Source: Lachnospiraceae bacterium (GTDB taxonomy: Bacteria; Bacillota; Clostridia; Lachnospirales; Lachnospiraceae). Taken from it: 64,000 bases of DNA. The notes beneath the pieces are model-generated. The model was not told the origin of the DNA, searched no databases, and worked only from the letters and a program-made list of their open reading frames with translations. A program made the position numbers and the translations under genes. Every line of letters starts with the position of its first letter. The stretch's first letter is position 1. Where the stretch lies: positions 1 to 64,000 of the forward strand of contig QXWW01000010.1 of assembly GCA_009911185.1 (NCBI GenBank), written 5' to 3'. Below are positions 8,851 through 17,311 of this stretch, in pieces.

Positions 8851-10350
8851 TTACAAAAGCTTCGTCTTTTTCACCATCTGGCAGAACTCACGGTTATTAT
8901 TGGTACGCACAAACAAATTCAAAATACTCTCCACCGCCTCGTCTGCTTTCATTCCATTGACGGCCCGGCGCATCACTTCCACCGCTTCCTGCTCCTCGCG
9001 GCTCAGTAACAAATCTTCTCTTCTGGTTCCGGATTTTATAATATCCACGGCCGGGAAAATACGGCGTTCCGACAGTTTTCGGTCCAGGATCAGTTCCATG
9101 TTGCCCGTGCCCTTAAATTCCTCGTAAACCACATCGTCCATACGGCTTCCAGTATCCACAAGAGCCGTTGCCAGAATCGTAATGCTTCCCCCCTCGCGCA
9201 TATTACGGGCAGCGCCGAAAAAACGCTTGGGCATATGCAGCGCCGCAGGGTCAATTCCGCCGGAAAGTGTCCTTCCACTGGGAGGTACAATCAAATTATA
9301 CGCCCTTGCCAAACGCGTGATACTGTCCAAAAGAATCATCACATCCTTTCCATGTTCAACCAGGCGTCTTGCGCGCTCAATTACCATCTCTGACACACGT
9401 TTATGATGTTCCGGAAGCTCGTCAAATGTAGAGTAAATCACCTCCACGTTCTTGCCTTCAATCGCCTCCTTGATATCTGTCACCTCTTCCGGACGCTCGT
9501 CAATCAGCAGGATAATCAGATACATATCAGGATGATTCCTGGTCACTGCCCTTGCCACCTGCTTTAACAGGGTCGTCTTTCCTGCCTTAGGCGGCGAGAC
9601 AATCATACCGCGCTGTCCCTTGCCAATCGGAGAGACAACATCCATAATACGCATTGGAACCGCTCCCCGGTCAGTTTCCAGACGAATCCGTTCATTGGGA
9701 AAAATCGGCGTTAAATCTTCGAAATTAGGACGGCGCAGGATTTCCGAGGGATGGCAGCCATTAATGCTGCGAATATACAGTAACGCGCTGAATTTTTCCT
9801 GCTGCGTTTTTACCCTGGTATTGCCGTTGATAATATCGCCGGTCTTAAGACCAAACTTCCGGATCTGGGATGGCGAAACATATACGTCATGTTCGCCTGG
9901 AAGATAATTCTCGCATCTGATAAATCCATACCCGTCCGGCATAACCTCTAAGATTCCATGAGCACTGATTCCACTGTCCAGCTCAGGATTATCAATCTCA
10001 ATGCCGTCCGCTGTAATGATTCTGGCAGATTTCCGCTCCTGCCGCTCGCTGCGTTCTGAACGTTCACTTCTGGCATTTCTTTCCCCACGCTCATTATGAC
10101 CGTCGTACGCAGAAGAACTTTTCCCTTCCTGTCTCCCCTTTTCTGTCTTCTCTTCCTCCGCCTTATCCGGACTCTCTTCGGCTACGGCTGTACTGAGAGC
10201 CTTCTCCTCTTCTTTGGCCGCCTTCTCATCCTCTTTCAGCATTAAATCTACCAGTTCTTTCTTTTTCAATCCTGATAGATGTTTCAGACCCCTGGATTTC
10301 GCCACCTCCCGCAATACTGTTACAGATAAGCTTTCATATTTTTCTCTCAT
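8851..10350 (-). CDS. rho: Transcription termination factor Rho
   Basis: Rho is a hexameric RNA-dependent ATPase that ends transcripts. The protein has 499 residues. An N-terminal Rho_N helical domain (residues 1-40) is followed by a charged, low-complexity insert (about 40-110, Glu/Lys-rich then Arg/Ser/Glu repeats such as [10 protein letters not shown]). The cold-shock-like RNA-binding domain lies at about 120-210. The ATPase carries Walker A PPKAGKTT at 253-260, and [12 protein letters not shown] and [11 protein letters not shown] follow. The insert is longer than in E. coli Rho and is typical of several Clostridia. The start ATG at 10350 has AAAGGAG upstream. It diverges from the malic enzyme gene. 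Confidence 0.97.
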   Translation of the reverse strand: MREKYESLSVTVLREVAKSRGLKHLSGLKKKELVDLMLKEDEKAAKEEEKALSTAVAEESPDKAEEEKTEKGRQEGKSSSAYDGHNERGERNARSERSERSERQERKSARIITADGIEIDNPELDSGISAHGILEVMPDGYGFIRCENYLPGEHDVYVSPSQIRKFGLKTGDIINGNTRVKTQQEKFSALLYIRSINGCHPSEILRRPNFEDLTPIFPNERIRLETDRGAVPMRIMDVVSPIGKGQRGMIVSPPKAGKTTLLKQVARAVTRNHPDMYLIILLIDERPEEVTDIKEAIEGKNVEVIYSTFDELPEHHKRVSEMVIERARRLVEHGKDVMILLDSITRLARAYNLIVPPSGRTLSGGIDPAALHMPKRFFGAARNMREGGSITILATALVDTGSRMDDVVYEEFKGTGNMELILDRKLSERRIFPAVDIIKSGTRREDLLLSREEQEAVEVMRRAVNGMKADEAVESILNLFVRTNNNREFCQMVKKTKLL

Positions 10351-10469
10351 ATATTTCTCCTTTTAACCGCTATGATATGGGAATCTATGTCAGAGTTGAC
10401 CATGACTGATTTCGCAATGTAATGAATCTATTATACACTATCTTTTTGTAAATAGAAAGTCCATTTTTC

Positions 10470-10498
10470 TTGATTTACATTTTTTTTCATGCTATGAT
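10470..10498 (+). promoter_or_regulatory. Sigma-A-type promoter of the malic enzyme operon
   Basis: TTGATT at 10470-10475 is separated by exactly 17 bases from TATGAT at 10493-10498, about 46 bases before the start codon. A -10-like TATAAT for rho lies on the other strand at 10431-10436, but its -35 is weak. Confidence 0.65.
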
Positions 10499-10544
10499 TA
10501 ATGGAATCTTTCTGAATTTAATCAACATAAAGGAGTGAACACAA

Positions 10545-11717
10545 ATGACATTGCAGGAACAATCTATATTTTTACATAAAAAGTGGCAGGGCAAGCTGGA
10601 AACAACTGCAAAATCCCCTGTAACATCCCGGGAAGATCTGTCCGTCGCCTACACCCCTGGCGTAGCAGAACCCTGTAAACTTATCGCTGAACATCCGCAA
10701 GACGCCTACGTCTATACCATGAAGGCAAATACCGTGGCTGTTGTCTCCGACGGAAGCGCCGTTCTCGGGCTTGGAAACATCGGTCCTTACGCCGCCATGC
10801 CGGTCATGGAGGGTAAATGTGTGCTTTTCAAAGAATTTGGCGGTATCAACGCGGTCCCCATCTGTCTGGACACTCAGGATACAGAGGAAATTATAAGGAC
10901 TGTCACTTATCTGGCGCCCGGCTTCGGCGGCATCAATCTGGAAGATATCTCCGCCCCCCGCTGCTTTGAAATTGAAGCGCGCCTCAAAGAAACGCTTTCC
11001 ATTCCTGTATTCCACGATGACCAGCATGGAACGGCCATTGTAGTACTTGCCGGAATTATCAATGCCCTAAAAGTAACCGGCAGACAGAAAGAAAACTGCC
11101 GGATTGTAGTCAACGGCGCAGGTTCCGCCGGTATTGCCATCACCAGGCTTCTGCTTACCTACGGCTTTCCCCATGTAACCATGTGCGACCGTCTGGGCAT
11201 TATAGGAAAAGATTATCCTGATCTCAACTGGATGCAGCAGAAAATGACGGAAACTACCAATCTGGAACAAAAAACTGGAAATCTCGCCGACGCTTTGCAG
11301 GGCGCCGATATCTTTGTGGGCGTTTCCGCCCCCAATATTGTCACCTCAGAAATGGTGGCTTCCATGAATAAAGACGCCATCCTGTTTGCTATGGCAAACC
11401 CCGTCCCTGAAATTATGCCGGACGTTGCCAAAGCCGCCGGAGCAAAAGTAATCGGAACCGGACGCAGCGATTTTCCCAATCAGATCAATAATGTAGTGGC
11501 GTTCCCGGGTATTTTCAAAGGCGCTCTGGAAGGCCGCGCCGCACAGATTACCGAGGAAATGAAGCTGGCAGCTGCAGAGGCGATCGCAGCTTTAGTACCG
11601 CCAGAACAGCTCAGTGAAGATTTTATCATGCCGGAAGCTTTTGACCCCCGTGTGGCACAGGCAGTCAGCCAGGCCGTCAAATCTCATATCCATGGAAAAC
11701 AGCATGTTGTGGAATGA
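10545..11717 (+). CDS. NAD(P)-dependent malic enzyme
   Basis: The enzyme oxidatively decarboxylates malate to pyruvate and CO2, feeding pyruvate and reducing power. The 390-residue length matches the short bacterial malic enzymes without a phosphotransacetylase tail. Visible landmarks are SVAYTPGVAEPC at 33-44 with the catalytic Tyr, VFHDDQHGTA at 155-164 for metal and substrate binding, and the Rossmann motif VNGAGSAG at 189-196. AAGGAG precedes the ATG. A promoter is visible at 10470-10498. The last bases overlap the start of the radical SAM gene. Cofactor preference cannot be read reliably from sequence. Confidence 0.94.
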   Translation: MTLQEQSIFLHKKWQGKLETTAKSPVTSREDLSVAYTPGVAEPCKLIAEHPQDAYVYTMKANTVAVVSDGSAVLGLGNIGPYAAMPVMEGKCVLFKEFGGINAVPICLDTQDTEEIIRTVTYLAPGFGGINLEDISAPRCFEIEARLKETLSIPVFHDDQHGTAIVVLAGIINALKVTGRQKENCRIVVNGAGSAGIAITRLLLTYGFPHVTMCDRLGIIGKDYPDLNWMQQKMTETTNLEQKTGNLADALQGADIFVGVSAPNIVTSEMVASMNKDAILFAMANPVPEIMPDVAKAAGAKVIGTGRSDFPNQINNVVAFPGIFKGALEGRAAQITEEMKLAAAEAIAALVPPEQLSEDFIMPEAFDPRVAQAVSQAVKSHIHGKQHVVE

Positions 11718-12621
11718 AAAACGATATTATTCTCTGGATTGCTATTTAAAACAAACCTATGGCGAAAAAGTTTACCGCCTGGCATTAAACGGCGGCATGA
11801 CCTGCCCCAACCGCGACGGCACGCTTGGCAGCAGAGGCTGCATCTTCTGCAGCCAGGCTGGCAGCGGTGATTTCGCTCAAAAGGGCTGCCAGCCTGTTTC
11901 CCGGCAGCTTACCGAAGCCAAAGCACAAATACGCGCCAAACGCAACTGCCGGAAATTTATTGCCTATTTTCAGGCATATACCAACACCTATGCGCCTGTG
12001 GACTATCTGCGGAAAATTTTTACAGAAGCTATACTGGATCCGGATGTAGTAATTCTTTCAATTGCTACCCGTCCAGACTGCCTCTCTTCGGATGTTCTAA
12101 AGCTCCTGACAGAATTGAATCAGATAAAACCCGTCTGGATAGAGTTGGGCTTACAGACCATTCATCCACATACCAGCCATTTTATCCGCAGCGGATTTAC
12201 GCTGGAATGTTTTCAACAGGCAGTCCATGCGTTGAAACTTTGCCATATTCCGGTTATTGTACACGTAATTCTGGGACTGCCCGGAGAATCCACAATGCAA
12301 ATGCTTGAAACAGTCTCCTATGTAGGAGCTTTACAGGTATTTGGAATCAAACTGCAATTGCTGCATATTTTATCCGATACAGACCTGGGAGAATTATACA
12401 AAAAACAACCATTCCCACTTCTGACCCAGGATGCCTATTGCAATTTAATTGCCGACTGTCTGGAGCGGTTGCCGCCAACAATCACCATCCACCGCCTTAC
12501 CGGAGACGGTCCCAGAAAACTGCTGACGGCTCCTCTTTGGAGCAGCGCTAAACGCAGCGTGCTCAACCAGATAGAAAGAACCCTGAAACTCAGAGATACC
12601 TGGCAGGGGAAGTATTTTTAG
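11692..12621 (+). CDS. TIGR01212-type radical SAM protein (YhcC/YtqA-like)
   Basis: The protein has 309 residues from the ATG at 11692; a second ATG at 11704 is equally possible because neither has a strong ribosome binding site. The spaced cysteines of this family are visible in GGMTCPNRDGTLGSRGCIFC (Cys 38, 50 and 53), and they hold the 4Fe-4S cluster that cleaves S-adenosylmethionine. ILGLPGES and the final region agree with the family. The substrate is unknown; family members have been suggested to act on RNA or proteins. The gene overlaps the end of the malic enzyme gene by 26 bases, so the two are co-translated, though no functional link is evident. Confidence 0.9.
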   Translation: MENSMLWNEKRYYSLDCYLKQTYGEKVYRLALNGGMTCPNRDGTLGSRGCIFCSQAGSGDFAQKGCQPVSRQLTEAKAQIRAKRNCRKFIAYFQAYTNTYAPVDYLRKIFTEAILDPDVVILSIATRPDCLSSDVLKLLTELNQIKPVWIELGLQTIHPHTSHFIRSGFTLECFQQAVHALKLCHIPVIVHVILGLPGESTMQMLETVSYVGALQVFGIKLQLLHILSDTDLGELYKKQPFPLLTQDAYCNLIADCLERLPPTITIHRLTGDGPRKLLTAPLWSSAKRSVLNQIERTLKLRDTWQGKYF

Positions 12622-12631
12622 TACAACGAAT

Positions 12632-12766
12632 ATTAAGTAACGGGTACATTGATGCCGGATGGTTGTTTCATATGTAAGGCGGAAGAATGAGGCGCAGCGG
12701 TGGCTACGTCGATACGACTACACAGCAGATGAACAAGCAGGCAAGTCAAAACACCAGTTACTTAAT
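12632..12766. repeat. Small inverted-repeat element 1, 135 bp, non-coding
   Basis: The ends are ATTAAGTAACGGGT (12632-12645) and ACCAGTTACTTAAT (12753-12766), a 14-bp inverted repeat with one mismatch. The interior is GC-richer and includes GAGGCGCAGCGGTGGCTACG. No reading frame is conserved. The layout is that of a MITE-like element; the sequence feels familiar from other Lachnospiraceae intergenic regions, but I cannot confirm it. Confidence 0.6.
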
Positions 12767-12776
12767 TTTCACTGGA

Positions 12777-12887
12777 CCAGTGTATTGTCTGGTGATATTT
12801 AGTCTAACAATATCGCTTTGAAAGCTTTTACTTCAGCAATTTACAGGAATCTTATTTAGTTTAAATATCAAGCAGACAATACACTGG
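12777..12887. repeat. Small inverted-repeat element 2, 111 bp, long imperfect arms
   Basis: The outer arms CCAGTGTATTGTCTG (12777-12791) and CAGACAATACACTGG (12873-12887) are perfect. Pairing continues inward through TGATATTTA and TAAATATCA for about 31 bases in total. It lies 10 bases from element 1 and begins inside a CACTGG/CCAGTG palindrome. It could form a long hairpin in DNA or RNA. Confidence 0.65.
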
Positions 12888-13063
12888 CGTTCCATCCAGT
12901 CAGAAATTAGACTTATGAGATGCAAGCCTCAATTTGAGAGACGCAATCCGAATTGGGGCGCAGACCGTGGGAATAGGTTTTCAGAACGCCCTGAGAACAT
13001 ACGTTGGTAATAAAAACGCTAAAACGCCACAGAAGCAACATAATCAGAATAAGGAGTGATTTC
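12888..13063 (+). other. Unidentified structured leader before the DUF4364 gene
   Basis: This stretch of 176 bases has no gene. It contains CCTCAATTTGAG, CAATCCGAATTG and the hairpin GTTTTCAG-AACGCC-CTGAGAAC, suggesting RNA structure. I compared it mentally with TPP, SAM, T-box, 6S and guanidine RNAs and it fits none. It may be a leader RNA of the downstream gene or part of the neighbouring repeat elements. Confidence 0.3.
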
Positions 13064-13579
13064 ATGGCAGAAGCCCTGACACAATATAAACTAATTGTAC
13101 TCTATATGCTGGATCATGTGGATTTCCCCCTGACCAACACCCAAATTTCCAACTTCGTGCTGGAAAAAGAATATACGACTTATTTCACCATCCAGCAGGC
13201 AATCAGCGAGCTTATCAGCGCGGAGCTGGTGCGCACAGAATCCACGCACAATAATACTCATTATTATATCACCCCGGCAGGAAGGGAAACACTTTCCTAC
13301 TTCCCGGACAAAATCTCTCCCGCCATCAAATCCGACGTACTCTCTTATTTTGCAGAAAACAAAATGGCGCTGCGTCAGGAAATCTCTGTGATCGCTGATT
13401 ACTATAAAACCACCAGCCAGGAGTTTGCAGCGCGCTGCCAAATCAAAGAAAAAGAACATTCTCTCATCGACCTGACAATCGCTGTCAAAACCCGCGAACA
13501 GGCTGAAGCTGTCTGCGCCAACTGGCAGAAACAGAATGAAGAAGTTTACGATTATCTGATGGATCTTCTCATGAAATAA
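13064..13579 (+). CDS. DUF4364 family protein, winged-helix-like
   Basis: The 171-residue protein starts at the ATG at 13064 after AAGGAG. The first 75 residues (LYMLDHVDFPLTNTQISNFVLEKEYTTYFTIQQAISEL, then a strand pair ending YYITPAGRETL) read as a winged helix-turn-helix like those of PadR or MarR-type regulators. The C-terminal half is a second alpha/beta domain. DUF4364 is found widely in Clostridia and has no assigned function that I know. It is flanked by repeats upstream and converges with addA, whose stop lies 24 bases after its own. Confidence 0.85.
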   Translation: MAEALTQYKLIVLYMLDHVDFPLTNTQISNFVLEKEYTTYFTIQQAISELISAELVRTESTHNNTHYYITPAGRETLSYFPDKISPAIKSDVLSYFAENKMALRQEISVIADYYKTTSQEFAARCQIKEKEHSLIDLTIAVKTREQAEAVCANWQKQNEEVYDYLMDLLMK

Positions 13580-13602
13580 TCAAACTCCTGCAGGCAGAAA
13601 CA

Positions 13603-16600
13603 TTACGATAAAAAAACCATCTCCTGCAGGCAGAAGGAATACAATATTTTTTCCTTCACGGGTTTTTGCAGCGCCCGCTCAACGGCCTCCTGATACAATT
13701 CCATCTGCCCGCGGTAGCGCTCTGCCAGTTGTCCGCCTGTCTGCACCCGGTCTGTCTTATAATCCAGCAGCACAATTCCGTCTGCCTCTTCAAAAAACAC
13801 ATCGACAATTCCCTGAACCAGCAGCATTTCCTGACTGCAGCTCTCTTTTAACACCTCATTTGCAGGTTTTCCCATAACAAAGGGCTTTTCTTTGTACAGC
13901 TTTCCCTCCCGCGCAGCTTTTTGCATTCTCTGTCCCAAAGAAGTGGCAAGGAATTTTCTAAGTGAATGGACAGGAACCAGTTCCAAAAGCTCTTTTTCAA
14001 TTTTTTTGTTCTCCACCATAAGCTTAAGCTGCTCTTTGCATGTATCGTAAGGCTGGGTAAAATCATAACATTCCAGTACGCGGTGCATGGCTGTTCCCCG
14101 CTTTGCGCCTGCATTTTCCTCTCGTACTCCCTCCATAAATGCCGGAATGTAATGATCCTCTTCTTCCTTACATACTTTACCCTCTTTCGTCTCTGCATCC
14201 TGCTGTTTTTCTTTCTCCCAGACCAATTGCTGCATCTGTTCTTCTGCCGCACTCCTGTCCATGGCACGACCTTTCAATTCTGACACTGACACCTTCGTAC
14301 GCATCACCGTCTCCTCCTCATATGGGTACTGGTAGGACAAACGCTTTGCCGCTTTCTGTTCCCACTGTGGATCCGCATGTTTCAGCCTTGCAAACAGCTC
14401 TATTTTCGTCAGCTCTTCTTTTGCAAGACGCCGTTCTGAGGCAGTCTGAAGCTGAGACTGGGTAACGAGCTGTACCGGATATTTCCCAGGATAAGAGGCG
14501 GCTGCCATCAGAAGAAACTGCAGAAAAGTGCCGGCATTCAATCGTTTGAGGAAAGAAAGAAATTTCCGGTCTTTGGGCACCGCATCCCCAGAAGTTTGCT
14601 CCTGTTGTGATTCTCCCAAAATATCTGCTCCCAGCTCTTCTAATTTCTGCGCTGCCTTTTTCAATACTCCAGTGATAATCAATTTCTCCCTGGCACGGGT
14701 CAGCGCCACATACAAAACCCGCAGTTCCTCTCCGGTATTTTCCATAGCAATTTTTCTTGCCAGAAACTGCCTGGTAAGACCCGGCGTTCTCAATCTGCGT
14801 TTTAAGTCTGTCACATCCATGCCAATCCCCAGTCCCGGGTGGAGCACCACCCGTTCCCGGATATCCTGGCTGTTAAACATCTTACCCATACCAGACACAA
14901 ACACCACTGGAAATTCCAGGCCCTTGCTCTTATGAATGCTCATAATCCGCACAGCATCCTCCGCTTCCTCTCCTTCCGCCAGAGGAAAATCCACCTCATA
15001 TTTCTGAAGCTGTTCCATATAACGGATGAAATGGAATAGCCCCCGATAACTGGTGCCCTCATAGGCAATCGCCTTCTCAACCAGCATTTGAAGATTTGCC
15101 TGTTTCACTTCTCCGTCTGGCAGCGCATAGACATAGGCCTGATAACCAGTCTCCTCCAGAAGTTCATACAGAAGCTGATGAATTGGCGTATAGCTGACTT
15201 TTTTTCTGAACCTCTGTATAAGCTGCAGAAATTTCTGCAGCTTCTCCCTTGATTTCTGAGATAATACGGGGACTTCCTCTGATCTGCACAGCTCTTCTTC
15301 GTTCTGGTAATGGAGCACGGCCTGATAGAATTTTTCTTCCGGAAACTGAACTCTGAGAATGGCAAGCTCCTCACCTGTCAGTCCTACAACAGGAGAAGCC
15401 AGCACTGCTGCCAAAGGAATATCCTGCCTGGGATTATCCAAAATTTTCAGAAGGTTCAAAGCAGTCTGCACCTCAAAGGCGGAAAAATATCCTGTCCCTG
15501 CCGCTGCCCGGGCTGGGATTCCCATCTCTCCCAAAACCTTCACAAACGTATCTGCCCAGCCGCTCAGGGAACGCAGTAAAATCACAATATCGGAATAATG
15601 TACCTGCCGAAGGCTCCCCTCGCTCTCATCAGAAGGCATCTGGCCTGTCACTTGCTGGTTTTTCATCAGAACATGAATTTCATTTCCCACTGCCTTTGCC
15701 TCTAACTCCTGAACCCTGGTCTCCGGATCATCCTCTTCCGGCTCCACCACCACAAATCTGGTGTCAAACATGCCTGTTTCTCCCTGGGGAAATACAGCGC
15801 CAGGATAAAGGGCTGCCTGCTCGTCATACGTAATATTTCCAATGTCCTGGTTCATAATCTTATAGAAAATATCATTAACCGTCTCTAAAACCTCCCGGCG
15901 GCTGCGGAAATTCTTATGGAGATCCACCCGCTGGTTCTCGCTGTCCTCCTGACTGTAGGTATGATACTTTTCCATGAAAAGCTCCGGCCGTGCCATACGG
16001 AAACGGTATATGCTCTGCTTGACGTCGCCCACCATAAAAATATTGTGCCCCTGTTCCGCCTCCCTGGAAACTGCACGCAAGATGGTTTCCTGAACATAGT
16101 TAGAATCCTGATATTCATCAATCATAATTTCCTGATAATTTTTCCGCAGCTCTTCCGCCGTCTGGCTCGGCTCATGTGTCTTCTCATCCACCAGGATCTT
16201 CAAGGCAAAATGCTCCAGATCATTGAAATCAAGCATATTTTTTTCCCGCTTTTTCTCTGAAAAAGCCTGGATAAATGCAAGTGTCACTTCAATCAGCATA
16301 TCCGCCGCGGGACGGCACTTTTCCATATCTCTTCTCATATCCTCCGGGCTTTGGAAAAAAAACTGCTCCGTGATTTTTTTGACAGAAGCCTTTACTTCAT
16401 TGCGCAGTTTCTGCACCTGCTCCTTCTTCGCCGGATCTCCTGCAAATTTCCGCAATGATGGCAGGCGCGCAAAAGAAAATCCGCGGATATGTTCGTAGTA
16501 TTCCTGATACGACCGGCTCTCTGCGATTGCTTCCATAGCTGCTGCTTCCTGTTCCATCCGTTCCGAATAGGCGGCCGGACCATCTTCTGCAAGACAGATA

Positions 16601-17307
16601 CCGTGACACTGTTTCATCTGTTCTTTCCATTGAAATGTAAGGTTCCCCAGATACTCCAGCAGTTCCCCTGTCATCGGCAGACGTTCAAATTCCTCCTGGC
16701 TTGCCGCATGAAACGGCTGTTTGCACCCCAAAAGCCATTCCTCCACCCAGGGATAACTCATGGCAAAACGAAACAGTTTTAATATCGTATCCTTAAACGG
16801 CTGGTCCGTCTTACCAGTTGCAAGCGTCTCTGAAAGAGCCAAAAACTCTGGTTTCGCCTCCTTGTAATACTGTTCCAGCACCTGATCGAGCACATCGCTC
16901 TGCAATAGCTTTAATTCTCCTTCTTCTGCCACCCTGAAATCCGGGTCCAGATCAATCCGGTGGAAATAATTCCGTATCACATACAGACAAAAACTGTGTA
17001 TGGTGGTAATCTGCGCCGTATGCAGCAAGGTCTGCTGCCGCTGCAGATGAATGCTCTCCGGCTGCTTCTCCAACGCTTCGGCCAAAGCGATGCCTATCCG
17101 TTCCCGCATTTCTGCCGCCGCCGCATTGGTAAAGGTTACAATCAGCAGATGGTCAATATCCACCGGATGTTTTGTATCTGTGATTTTCTGTATAATACGC
17201 TCTACCAAAACGGCCGTCTTACCGCTTCCTGCCGCCGCTGACACCAGCAGGTTCCGGTTCTTAAGCACAATCACCTGCTGCTGCTGTGTGGTCCATTTCT
17301 TCTCCAT
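13603..17307 (-). CDS. addA: ATP-dependent helicase/nuclease subunit A
   Basis: AddA is the UvrD-type helicase and nuclease subunit of AddAB, which processes double-strand breaks for recombination as RecBCD does. The protein has 1234 residues, a normal length. The Walker A AAAGSGKT is at 24-31, the Walker B region with IMIDEYQDSN lies near residue 405, and motif VI ALTRAREKLIITG lies about two thirds along. The C-terminal RecB-type nuclease has VLLDYKTDRV near residue 1190. The start ATG at 17307 has GGAGATG upstream and lies four bases after the addB stop, so the genes are co-translated. Confidence 0.96.
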   Translation of the reverse strand: MEKKWTTQQQQVIVLKNRNLLVSAAAGSGKTAVLVERIIQKITDTKHPVDIDHLLIVTFTNAAAAEMRERIGIALAEALEKQPESIHLQRQQTLLHTAQITTIHSFCLYVIRNYFHRIDLDPDFRVAEEGELKLLQSDVLDQVLEQYYKEAKPEFLALSETLATGKTDQPFKDTILKLFRFAMSYPWVEEWLLGCKQPFHAASQEEFERLPMTGELLEYLGNLTFQWKEQMKQCHGICLAEDGPAAYSERMEQEAAAMEAIAESRSYQEYYEHIRGFSFARLPSLRKFAGDPAKKEQVQKLRNEVKASVKKITEQFFFQSPEDMRRDMEKCRPAADMLIEVTLAFIQAFSEKKREKNMLDFNDLEHFALKILVDEKTHEPSQTAEELRKNYQEIMIDEYQDSNYVQETILRAVSREAEQGHNIFMVGDVKQSIYRFRMARPELFMEKYHTYSQEDSENQRVDLHKNFRSRREVLETVNDIFYKIMNQDIGNITYDEQAALYPGAVFPQGETGMFDTRFVVVEPEEDDPETRVQELEAKAVGNEIHVLMKNQQVTGQMPSDESEGSLRQVHYSDIVILLRSLSGWADTFVKVLGEMGIPARAAAGTGYFSAFEVQTALNLLKILDNPRQDIPLAAVLASPVVGLTGEELAILRVQFPEEKFYQAVLHYQNEEELCRSEEVPVLSQKSREKLQKFLQLIQRFRKKVSYTPIHQLLYELLEETGYQAYVYALPDGEVKQANLQMLVEKAIAYEGTSYRGLFHFIRYMEQLQKYEVDFPLAEGEEAEDAVRIMSIHKSKGLEFPVVFVSGMGKMFNSQDIRERVVLHPGLGIGMDVTDLKRRLRTPGLTRQFLARKIAMENTGEELRVLYVALTRAREKLIITGVLKKAAQKLEELGADILGESQQEQTSGDAVPKDRKFLSFLKRLNAGTFLQFLLMAAASYPGKYPVQLVTQSQLQTASERRLAKEELTKIELFARLKHADPQWEQKAAKRLSYQYPYEEETVMRTKVSVSELKGRAMDRSAAEEQMQQLVWEKEKQQDAETKEGKVCKEEEDHYIPAFMEGVREENAGAKRGTAMHRVLECYDFTQPYDTCKEQLKLMVENKKIEKELLELVPVHSLRKFLATSLGQRMQKAAREGKLYKEKPFVMGKPANEVLKESCSQEMLLVQGIVDVFFEEADGIVLLDYKTDRVQTGGQLAERYRGQMELYQEAVERALQKPVKEKILYSFCLQEMVFLS

Positions 17308-17311
17308 GCGC

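Noticed and set aside
12940-13010. TPP riboswitch, because of CGCCCTGAGAACA
   Set aside because: Only the CTGAGA part fits; the second conserved arm of the TPP aptamer is missing and the downstream gene is not a thiamine gene.
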